From an uncultured Christensenella sp. (GTDB lineage Bacteria; Bacillota; Clostridia; Christensenellales; UBA3700), in NCBI GenBank assembly GCA_910583995.1, contig CAJTYW010000004.1:80178-144177 (forward strand): a DNA stretch of 64,000 nt. Direction: 5' to 3'. The translations under genes were made by a program, and so were the position numbers. Positions 1 through 6,847 of the stretch are shown piece by piece. How positions within the stretch are numbered: the first letter of the stretch is position 1; each line of letters opens with the position of its first letter. The notes beneath the pieces are model-generated. The model worked only from the letters and a program-made list of their open reading frames with translations, ran no database searches and had not been told where the DNA came from.

Positions 1-82
1 ACTTATAACAGCAAAATGAAAATTTTTAAAATTAATTTAATTCAAGTTATAATTATACTAACAGAAAAATATACCAAAACTC

Positions 83-111
83 TTGATTTTGCTGTTTTTT
101 TGGTTTATAAT
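83..111 (+). promoter_or_regulatory. Promoter of tRNA-Thr
   Basis: TTGATT (83-88), a 17-base spacer and a perfect TATAAT (106-111) lie 10 bases before the tRNA. This matches a housekeeping sigma-A promoter. Confidence 0.75.
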
Positions 112-121
112 ACGCATATAT

Positions 122-197
122 GCTACTATGGCTCAGTAGGTAGAGCAGCTCACTCGTAATGAGCAGGTCGGCGGTTCGATTCCGCCTAGTAGCTCCA
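122..197 (+). tRNA. tRNA-Thr (anticodon CGT)
   Basis: A 76-nt cloverleaf can be drawn. The 7-bp acceptor stem pairs GCTACTA (122-128) with TAGTAGC (187-193). The anticodon loop contains CGT, the T-arm has GGTTCGATTCC, and an encoded CCA ends at 197. CGT reads threonine ACG codons. It has its own promoter and a terminator directly behind it, so it is a single-gene transcription unit. The 3' half recurs at 542 (see repeats). Confidence 0.95.
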
Positions 198-276
198 ATA
201 TAAGACACGACACCGCTAACGCCTGCTCGTGTCTTTTTATTACGCTACTAGGTGGAATCAGTAACATTCCGTAGCC
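165..276 (+). repeat. Direct repeat copy 1, tRNA 3' end plus downstream
   Basis: This 112-base segment runs from the variable loop of the tRNA through the CCA, the terminator hairpin and about 35 bases beyond. It recurs almost exactly at 542-655. The copies differ by two substitutions in the T-arm and a 2-base insertion in the acceptor strand of copy 2. Confidence 0.85.
202..240 (+). terminator. Rho-independent terminator of tRNA-Thr
   Basis: AAGACACGA (202-210) pairs with TCGTGTCTT (227-235) and is followed by a T-rich stretch. The loop of 16 bases is longer than usual. An identical hairpin is present in the second repeat copy at 581-615. Confidence 0.8.
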
Positions 277-287
277 GTGTTTACACG

Positions 288-318
288 GCGGCTCTCGCTT
301 CGCTCGAACCCGATTCCG
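288..318. repeat. 31-bp repeat, copy 1
   Basis: A GC-richer 31-bp segment beginning GCGGCTCTCGCTTCGCTCG is found again at 781-811 with one mismatch. It lies next to the tRNA-derived repeats and is probably part of the same decayed or shuffled cluster. Confidence 0.7.
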
Positions 319-355
319 CCGGAGTAAGTTCAAGCGTCAAAGCACGAGTTTATGA

Positions 356-391
356 CAACAGAGATAGCCGCTAGCTATCTCTGTTGTTTTT
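356..391 (+). terminator. Perfect hairpin terminator
   Basis: A 13-bp perfect stem (CAACAGAGATAGC, 356-368, with 374-386) has a 5-base loop and is followed by T5. No gene precedes it on the plus strand apart from the tRNA unit, so it may be left over from a lost tRNA or small gene between 300 and 355. Confidence 0.75.
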
Positions 392-541
392 CACTCAACT
401 ACTCCTTTTCCCCACAACACCATTCGGTGCTGCGGGAGCCCTGTTTCAACTTGTTTTTGTTAAAGAAATTATGCTGAACCGCTGGGTGCCTGCTCATTAT
501 ATCGGGGTCCACGAAAAATGACAATTTTTTGGGGCAGGAAA

Positions 542-655
542 AGGTCGGCGGTTCAATTCTGCCTGAGTAAGCTCCAATATAAGACACGACACCGCTAACG
601 CCTGCTCGTGTCTTTTTATTACGCTACTAGGTGGAATCAGTAACATTCCGTAGCC
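542..655 (+). repeat. Direct repeat copy 2, orphan tRNA 3' fragment
   Basis: This copy carries a T-arm-like sequence and CTCCA but no D-arm or anticodon arm in front of it, so it cannot make a tRNA. It also holds a second copy of the terminator. The duplicated tRNA 3' end is what integration at a tRNA, or unequal recombination between tandem tRNA genes, would leave behind. Confidence 0.8.
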
Positions 656-733
656 TGTGCTCGTTACGAACTAAATTGAGCGTTTTTTTATTCAAAAAAA
701 ACATTCTCAACCAGCGCTCGAACTCGCACTATA

Positions 734-761
734 TCCCAAATGATAATATTATCATTTGGGA
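734..761. other. 28-bp perfect palindrome
   Basis: TCCCAAATGATAAT (734-747) is followed directly by its exact reverse complement (748-761). There is no loop and no T-run, so it is more like a protein-binding site or cruciform than a terminator. The surrounding 661-841 stretch has no open reading frame of note. Confidence 0.7.
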
Positions 762-780
762 CCCCTAAAAATTTTATATA

Positions 781-811
781 GCGGCTCTCGCTCCGCTCGA
801 ACCCGATTCCG
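781..811. repeat. 31-bp repeat, copy 2
   Basis: Second copy of the 288-318 segment, with a single T to C difference. Confidence 0.7.
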
Positions 812-875
812 TCATTCTTATGCAAAATCTTTAAGTACACTTGTTTTTTCAAGAATATTCTAGTACTGACACTAC

Positions 876-904
876 TTGCGGAAATATACTTTTTATGCTA
901 TAAT
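876..904 (+). promoter_or_regulatory. Promoter of the TIM-barrel gene
   Basis: TTGCGG (876-881), a 17-base spacer and TATAAT (899-904) stand about 37 bases before the ATG at 942. The gene also keeps a GGGGGG ribosome binding site. Expression signals are therefore intact although the reading frame is not. Confidence 0.6.
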
Positions 905-941
905 TAAAATAATATAGATTAAATTTGTTGGGGGGAAATTT

Positions 942-1789
942 ATGCAGTTTGGAATGCCTACTTTAATAGAAAATCATACATTGCAGGATAATATAAATTT
1001 ATGCAAAGCTTTAGGGTTGCAATTTATAGAGATTAATATGAACTTCCCTGAATATCAAATAGATAAACTTGAAGAAATTGATAAATTTTATACACCAGCA
1101 AATGATGCAGAGATTTATTACACTATCCATTTAGACGAAAATTTGAATATTGCGGATTTTAATACTCTTATTGCTAACGCATATTTGGAAACAGTAAAAA
1201 GAACTATATTTTTGCAAAAAAATTAATTCCTTTACAGAATAAATACGGCAATTCCAATCAACCATTTATAATAAACGCTCATTTAAATCACGGGATTTAC
1301 ATTACTCTTCCCGATAAAAAAGTACAAATGTATGAAAGAAATTTTGATATTTATATGGACTCTTTTAAAAATTTTCGCACCCTATGTGAAGAATGGATTG
1401 GAAACGATAACATTGTAATCGCAATAGAAAACACAGACGGATTTAAAGAATATGAAAAAAAAGCAATAGAATATTTGCTAAATAGTCCAAAATTTGGTCT
1501 TACTTGGGATATCGGTCATTCAAAGGCTATAGGCGAAACAGATGTTCCATTTATTATGTCTCATAAAGATAAATTGTGGCATTTTCATATTCATAACGCT
1601 AAAGCCAAAAGTGAAACGACAAAAGGGAGCAATCACCTTTCCTTAGATGACGGCGAAATAGATATTAAAGAAAGATTAACTACCGCAGAAAAATGCAACG
1701 CAAAATGTGTTTTGGAAACAAAAACTATAGAGTCCTTAAAAAAATCTGTAAAATTTTTAAAAGCTACTACAAACTTTTTAAAATCTTAA
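942..1789 (+). pseudogene. Sugar-phosphate isomerase/epimerase-like TIM barrel, frameshifted
   Basis: The first part (942-1226, 94 aa) stops at TAA right after a run of seven A (1216-1222). Reading continues in the -1 frame without a stop from about 1202, through residues such as NAHLNHGIYITLPDKK, into a 153-aa segment that begins at ATG 1328 and ends at 1789. Joined, the two give about 280 residues, a normal length for the xylose-isomerase-like TIM barrel family (PF01261). The second part has motifs typical of that fold: IAIENTDG, TWDIGHSKA and WHFHIHNAK, with metal-binding Glu, Asp and His. A single missing A explains everything. Alternatives are an assembly indel or -1 slippage at A-AAA-AAT. 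Substrate cannot be told. Confidence 0.7.
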
Positions 1790-1863
1790 TCTATATTACA
1801 ATATTAAGTTAAAAAACGAATATTTTATTATTGCTCGTTACGCTTTGTAATGAGTAATTTTTT

Positions 1864-1892
1864 ATAAAAAAGTTGCACTAATTAGTGCAACT
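1864..1892 (-). terminator. Terminator of the Ro gene
   Basis: A 22-base perfect palindrome, AGTTGCACTAA (1871-1881) and its complement (1882-1892), is followed on the minus strand by six T. It sits between the converging ends of the TIM-barrel gene and the Ro gene and probably stops the latter. Confidence 0.7.
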
Positions 1893-1923
1893 TAAACTTT
1901 TAGTATCGATTTTTGATTGATTT

Positions 1924-3357
1924 TTAGCCATTATAGTTTTCTATATACTCAACTTGGCTTGCCATACCTTTTTCTACCATATAAATAAACTCAAGTACCT
2001 GCTCACTCCAACCAGCAATAATATTTGTTTGCTTTCCGATAAATTGTTGAGTGCCATAGCCTTGCAAATCTATAGCGTGTACCCATAGATTTGGATTAAC
2101 TTGTTCCCTATACTTTTGTGCCAAGTGCTGACAAGTTTTTCTATATCCATAATTCATCATATTGTCAGAAAGCAAAATAAGTCTATCCGCATATATTTGT
2201 TTATCCAACATTTCAATTAAAGGTAATGAAATATCTGTACCACCGCCTGAAACAGGTATATCTAAAGCTGAAGATATAATTCCGTTATTTTTTTGCAAAA
2301 TAATTTTTCGCAATTCTGTATTAAAAGTGTAAGCAATATTTTCATCACTCAATTTAGATACCATAGCACCTAATAAGCAAGCAATGTCAGAACACTCGAT
2401 TGTTGAACTTCTTGATATAGGATATCTCATTGAACCACTTGTATCAATTGCAATTATAGTTTTACCGCTTAGTTTTGGAATATTTTCCATAGAATAACTA
2501 ATTGCTGTCTCAAGTGTATCAAACGCTTTACTTGTCACATTTTCAAGTCCAATAATCTGCAAATAGGCAGAAAGAAATCTAAAAGGTAATTGTTTTGACT
2601 TTAAAATTTCTTCTTTATTCGACAATTTTTCATAAACTTTGTCAATATTATATGGATTTGCATTTATAATATTTCTAAGATTACGAAGCATAGCCATATA
2701 GCCAAGTTTATTGTCGTCAATCAATTTTTCCCATATTTCTTTTTTGTTGCCGTATTTTGAAACTTCTGTCTCCCACCTTTCGGCAATAGGCAAAGTATCT
2801 GTAGCAATCATATTAAATAATTCTTCCTGCTCTTTTGTTTTTGGAACAGGGTGTGCTATTTTTAAAACATCACGAAACTTAACGGATTTATTGCCGCCAT
2901 TATATTTGCTTATGCTATAGGCATTAAATTTACCAATCGCTAAGCCTAAAGCTTTTTTCAAGCCATTAGGAATAGGTTTTCCAAACACATCAATATAAAA
3001 AGCAAGAATTTCAGTAATATCGTCTGGTCTTTCTGTCACACAATCAACTACTTCTTTGATATATTCCTTACTATTTACATTATAGGCTATAAGTGCTGTT
3101 AAAGCGTGAGATACAGAACGCAAGTGCATTTCTTTCCTGCAATATTTTACTAAATTAACAACAAATTTAGCATCGCTATCTAAAATTTCATTTGCAACGC
3201 CAAGTAATGTTTCTGTATTGTCACCATAAAATTTTTCTTCGCAAAACATACTAGTTAAAACTTGAGTTACAAGTAATTCCTTCATATTCATAGCGTAAGC
3301 ATCGTGTCCGCACAAATTTTTTGTTGAATATTTTATGTTTTTATTAAATTTAGCCAT
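1924..3357 (-). CDS. rsr: Ro60 homologue (TROVE/vWA RNA-binding protein)
   Basis: Ro proteins are ring-shaped RNA-binding proteins that hold Y RNAs and misfolded RNAs. In bacteria Ro pairs with exonucleases such as PNPase in rRNA maturation and stress recovery. This 477-aa protein has the TROVE HEAT-like ring (about residues 5-285) followed by a von Willebrand A domain with the MIDAS motif DTSGSM (Asp305). The start at 3357 is chosen because AGGAGGGG stands just before it; an upstream in-frame ATG at 3408 would simply translate that ribosome binding site. Length fits the family. A Y RNA gene lies 150-290 bases upstream on the same strand, the arrangement known from Deinococcus. No nuclease or RNA ligase gene is adjacent. 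Confidence 0.93.
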   Translation of the reverse strand: MAKFNKNIKYSTKNLCGHDAYAMNMKELLVTQVLTSMFCEEKFYGDNTETLLGVANEILDSDAKFVVNLVKYCRKEMHLRSVSHALTALIAYNVNSKEYIKEVVDCVTERPDDITEILAFYIDVFGKPIPNGLKKALGLAIGKFNAYSISKYNGGNKSVKFRDVLKIAHPVPKTKEQEELFNMIATDTLPIAERWETEVSKYGNKKEIWEKLIDDNKLGYMAMLRNLRNIINANPYNIDKVYEKLSNKEEILKSKQLPFRFLSAYLQIIGLENVTSKAFDTLETAISYSMENIPKLSGKTIIAIDTSGSMRYPISRSSTIECSDIACLLGAMVSKLSDENIAYTFNTELRKIILQKNNGIISSALDIPVSGGGTDISLPLIEMLDKQIYADRLILLSDNMMNYGYRKTCQHLAQKYREQVNPNLWVHAIDLQGYGTQQFIGKQTNIIAGWSEQVLEFIYMVEKGMASQVEYIENYNG

Positions 3358-3504
3358 ATTATCCCCTCCTAAAAAAAATAAAGCTATTAGTATTAAAACC
3401 AATAGCATATATCAAAATTTGCAAATAACAATAGCAAAAATAATGTATAGTTTTAACACTACACTAAATTACTTGTTATTGCTAAATAGCAATTAATTTT
3501 TAAA

Positions 3505-3645
3505 ACTATTGGAAGAAAAGCGAAAGCACCTATCTGTGAGTTACCTTTACTCCATCAAATACCCGAAGGTATTATATTGCAAGACTCGAACTTGCATCTC
3601 AGTCTTATATCTAGAAGGAATTGCTTTCTACACTGTCCAATATTA
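3505..3645 (-). ncRNA. yrlA: Y RNA, YrlA type with tRNA-like module
   Basis: Read on the minus strand, the ends pair as ATTGGA (3641-3636) with TCCAAT (3513-3508). After an internal loop, GAAAGCA pairs with TGCTTTC, and CCTTCT with AGATAGG leaving one bulged base. Inside lies a tRNA-like module: a T-arm with a 6-bp stem and the 7-base loop TTCGAGT (about 3597-3579), then ATACC-TTCG-GGTAT, then a D-arm-like GAGT-AAAGGTA-ACTC. The order anticodon-side stem, T-arm, capped acceptor stem, D-arm is that of a circularly permuted tRNA. Y RNAs of this type are known ligands of bacterial Ro and gate its RNA channel. Ends are approximate. It may be transcribed alone or with the Ro gene. Confidence 0.85.
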
Positions 3646-3666
3646 AATTTTATTATGTAATAGCAG

Positions 3667-3695
3667 ATTATATCACTTATTTTATTAAATTGCAA
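3667..3695 (-). promoter_or_regulatory. Promoter of Y RNA / Ro
   Basis: On the minus strand, TTGCAA (3695-3690), a 17-base spacer and TATAAT (3672-3667), with a TG one base before the -10 box (extended -10). Transcription would begin near 3660, about 15-20 bases before the first pairing base of the Y RNA. Confidence 0.7.
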
Positions 3696-3722
3696 TAGCT
3701 TATTTGTAAAATAAATGTAAAT

Positions 3723-5435
3723 TTAAGCTTGATTTTGACTATTTTTGTACTCTTTTGCAATTTCCAAAAGCTTTTCTGCGTGCAGAACGGCAGATTCACT
3801 AGCACTTATACCATCAATCATTTTAGCAATTTCAAGTGCGGATTGAGTACTATCCAAAAGCTTAACATTAGTATTTGTGCGCATATTATCCGTTGTTTTT
3901 TCAATCAAATAATGTGCATCTGCCATTGATGCAAGTTGTGGAAGATGAGTAACTGCCAAAACTTGTTTGCTATTTGATATATCATACAATTTATTTGCAA
4001 CAACTTGTGCGATTTTGCCACTAATACCTGTGTCAATTTCATCAAATACCATTACATTTACGCCGTCAATTTGAGCGGTAATTTTTTTGATTGCAAGCAT
4101 AAATCTGCTCATTTCACCGCCACTTATTACCTTTTTCAATGGTTTTAATGGTTCGCCTAAGTTTGGAGAAATCAAAAACTCAACAATATCTATACCATTA
4201 TTTGATGCTTTGTTTGCAATTGTTTCTATATCATTATATGTTACGATATCAACTTCAAATCCGGTATTAGGCATACCCAACTCTTTTAGTTCTGCCGTAA
4301 CCAATTTTTCAAATTGCTTTGCATAATTCTTTCTGACATCGCTTAAATCAATACCTTTTTGCTCCAAATTATCCAAAGCCGAATTATAGTCATCAGTTAG
4401 TTTTTCAATCATAAAACTATAATTTGACAATTCTTCGACTTCTGCTGCAATTTTATCTCTATACGCAAGCACTTTTTCTTCCGTATCACCATATTTGCCT
4501 TCGATATTATGAATTTTGCTTAGTCTTGCAATGTCTCTTTGAGCTTCGTATTCGTCAACAGAAATACCACTACTTATACTTTCTACGCTTGATGCAATAT
4601 CTCTAAGTTCTATCCTTGTCTCGTCCAATCTTGAAATGTACTCTGAAATTTCTGCACTATACTCTTCTATACTGCTAAGTTCTTTTATTGCTGTGTATAT
4701 ATTATCGACAGCATTATTTTCCATATCGCCATTTAGCAAAGTATAAGCGTTATTGGATGCTCTTATTATGTCTTCGGCATTGTCATACATATCGCATCTT
4801 TTTTGCAATTCTATCTCTTCACCTATTGTGATATTAGCTTCATTAATCTCTTCTAGTTGTTTAGACAAGATTTCCGCACGAATATCAACATCTGTCAATT
4901 TACTATACTCATTTAGTTTTGATTTAATTTGCTTAAAGTTTTTGTATGCTGCAATATACTCTTGTTTTGCAATAGCAATACTCTCGCCTATAAAATTATC
5001 CAAAATATCAATATGATTATCACTATTAAGCAAAACACTATTTTCGTGCTGACCATAGATATCCACTAAAGATTGAGCAATATTTTTTAAAGCACTGACA
5101 GTTACTTTCATACCATTAATGCGACAAACATTTTTGCCATCTTCAGTCATTTTGCGTGACAAAATTAGTCCGTCTTCAAAGTCTATTTCATACTCACCCA
5201 AAATCTTTTGTGTTATAGTATTAATCTCATCAAACTCCGCTTCAACCAAAGCTTCGCTCTCGCCGTTTCTGATTAAAGTTTTATCCGCTCTTTCACCCAA
5301 AACAAAGTTAAGAGAGTCAATAATAATTGACTTACCCGCACCAGTTTCACCTGTTAAAATATTAAGCCCTTTTGCAAAATCAATTTCCGCAAAAGAAATT
5401 AAAGCAATGTTATTAATAGTTAATGTGCGTAACAT
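3723..5435 (-). CDS. recN: DNA repair protein RecN
   Basis: RecN is an SMC-like ATPase that gathers DNA ends at double-strand breaks before recombination. The 570-aa product has an N-terminal Walker A (LTGETGAGKS, about residues 29-38), long coiled coils in the middle, a signature-like ISGGEMSRFMLA and a Walker B ending VMVFDEIDTGI, followed by the conserved AVTHLPQLA. Length is normal. I prefer the ATG at 5435 because AAGGGGG precedes it; a second ATG 18 bases upstream lies before that site. It follows argR by about 105 bases, the usual argR-recN order in Firmicutes. No LexA-like box was seen in front. Confidence 0.95.
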   Translation of the reverse strand: MLRTLTINNIALISFAEIDFAKGLNILTGETGAGKSIIIDSLNFVLGERADKTLIRNGESEALVEAEFDEINTITQKILGEYEIDFEDGLILSRKMTEDGKNVCRINGMKVTVSALKNIAQSLVDIYGQHENSVLLNSDNHIDILDNFIGESIAIAKQEYIAAYKNFKQIKSKLNEYSKLTDVDIRAEILSKQLEEINEANITIGEEIELQKRCDMYDNAEDIIRASNNAYTLLNGDMENNAVDNIYTAIKELSSIEEYSAEISEYISRLDETRIELRDIASSVESISSGISVDEYEAQRDIARLSKIHNIEGKYGDTEEKVLAYRDKIAAEVEELSNYSFMIEKLTDDYNSALDNLEQKGIDLSDVRKNYAKQFEKLVTAELKELGMPNTGFEVDIVTYNDIETIANKASNNGIDIVEFLISPNLGEPLKPLKKVISGGEMSRFMLAIKKITAQIDGVNVMVFDEIDTGISGKIAQVVANKLYDISNSKQVLAVTHLPQLASMADAHYLIEKTTDNMRTNTNVKLLDSTQSALEIAKMIDGISASESAVLHAEKLLEIAKEYKNSQNQA

Positions 5436-5540
5436 AGCGTACCCCCTTAACATAAATTTGTTTATTTAGTACCGATTTTTGATTGATTTTTATCAAAAAT
5501 CTAAATTAAATTTTATAAAAACAACTTTTATTAATTTTAA

Positions 5541-5993
5541 TTATTGCAAATAAGCATTCAACTTTCTCTTAACCATTTCAGCTGAATATTCGTCCACTAC
5601 TACAAGCAAAATTGTATCATCACCTGCAAGTGTTCCAATAATTTCCGTAATATTAAGATTATCAATAAAAGCCGCTGCACTATTTGCAGAACCTATTATT
5701 GTTTTAACAACAATTATATTTTGAGCAGACCTAATAGACATAACAGCTTCTTTAAATAAATTGTTATATTTATTAGTCATATTCTCTTTTTCGTCAGGCG
5801 GACAAACATATTTATATCGCTTGTTTGGAGTCATCATTTTCATAATCCCCAAATCATTAATATCTCTGGAAATTGTCGCTTGAGTTGTAGAATACCCCGC
5901 ATTGTTCAACAATTCAATTAGCTCACCTTGAGTTTCCACATCGTGATTGTTAATAATTTCAATCAATTTTAATTGTCTTTTGTTTCTCTTCAT
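5541..5993 (-). CDS. argR: Arginine repressor ArgR
   Basis: ArgR senses arginine and controls arginine biosynthesis and catabolism genes as a hexamer. The 150-aa protein has the N-terminal winged helix (residues 1-70, with TTQATISRDINDLGI as recognition region) and the C-terminal oligomerisation/arginine-binding domain with GTLAGDDT. Length is standard. Its start overlaps the end of nadK by 4 bases (ATGA), so the two are translationally coupled. No arginine genes are in this window; the position next to recN and nadK is a conserved Firmicute arrangement rather than a hint of its targets. Confidence 0.95.
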   Translation of the reverse strand: MKRNKRQLKLIEIINNHDVETQGELIELLNNAGYSTTQATISRDINDLGIMKMMTPNKRYKYVCPPDEKENMTNKYNNLFKEAVMSIRSAQNIIVVKTIIGSANSAAAFIDNLNITEIIGTLAGDDTILLVVVDEYSAEMVKRKLNAYLQ

Positions 5994-6847
5994 ATCTCTC
6001 TACTCCCCCCAAACTTGTTCCATACAGACATTTTTTGTATCAATTTATTATAAAAATTTTTATTTTCAAATCTTATTAATTTTGTATTGTATTCACTTTT
6101 TTCTACATTTACTATTATCTCGTCTTTATCAGTTGTTACGCACTGCCCATCTATACACATAACGATTTCTTCGTGTTGGGTATTTTTAACTTTAAGGCAT
6201 ATTTTACTCTCGTCATTTACTACCATTGGCCGTGAATTTAAGCTGTGCGGACAAATTGCAGTAATCCCGATTGCTTTGACATCTGGGCTTAAAATTGCAC
6301 CACCGCAACTCATTGCATAAGCCGTTGAGCCTGTTGGTGTACTAACAATAACTCCGTCACCAGACACAATATCACACAAATCCCCGTCAATTTCAATAGA
6401 TATATCTATCGTTCTTTTTGACATAAGCCTTGACAAACTGACTTCGTTTAATGCTAAATACTCGCCTGAAGAAGTCATAACTTTGAGCATTGTTCGCTCA
6501 TCAAGTTCATAGTCTCCATTTATTAATTTGTCTGCCAAAACTTGCAAATCGTTATCTTCGCACTCTGTTAAAAAACCAAGTCTGCCTTTGTTTACGCCTA
6601 GCAAAGCAATATCATTTTTAACAACTTTGCTTGCAACAGAAAGTAATGTGCCGTCACCACCAAAGCATATCAAGATATCCGCTTTTTGCGCAACTTCTTT
6701 TAAAGGAAGACTAGGCATTTTTATATACTCTTCCGCACCGCTTGCAACAAAAACTTGAATACCTTTTTTGCAAAAAATATCAATCAACTTGTTTGCAGTA
6801 ACGCAACGAATATCTCTGTTTATGTTGACATAAATGCCTACTTTCAT
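5990..6847 (-). CDS. nadK: NAD kinase
   Basis: Phosphorylates NAD to NADP. The 285-aa protein carries the family hallmarks: the GGDGTLL motif near residue 64 (phosphate and catalytic Asp) and the glycine-rich STPTGSTAYAMSCGG segment, plus the conserved NE pair in LALNEVSLSR. Length is normal for bacterial NadK. The start overlaps the dxs stop by 4 bases and the stop overlaps argR, so dxs-nadK-argR form one coupled unit. Confidence 0.95.
   Translation of the reverse strand: MKVGIYVNINRDIRCVTANKLIDIFCKKGIQVFVASGAEEYIKMPSLPLKEVAQKADILICFGGDGTLLSVASKVVKNDIALLGVNKGRLGFLTECEDNDLQVLADKLINGDYELDERTMLKVMTSSGEYLALNEVSLSRLMSKRTIDISIEIDGDLCDIVSGDGVIVSTPTGSTAYAMSCGGAILSPDVKAIGITAICPHSLNSRPMVVNDESKICLKVKNTQHEEIVMCIDGQCVTTDKDEIIVNVEKSEYNTKLIRFENKNFYNKLIQKMSVWNKFGGSREI

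Noticed and set aside
133..333. Minus-strand frame with GGIEPPTC, and a related one at 399-587
   Set aside because: It is the antisense of the tRNA and its repeat. The GGIEPPTC-type peptide is a familiar false product of tRNA complements. No ribosome binding site.
3358..3408. Longer start for the Ro gene with a hydrophobic leader that looks like a signal peptide
   Set aside because: The added residues include the translated ribosome binding site AGGAGGGG of the start at 3357, and Ro proteins are cytoplasmic.
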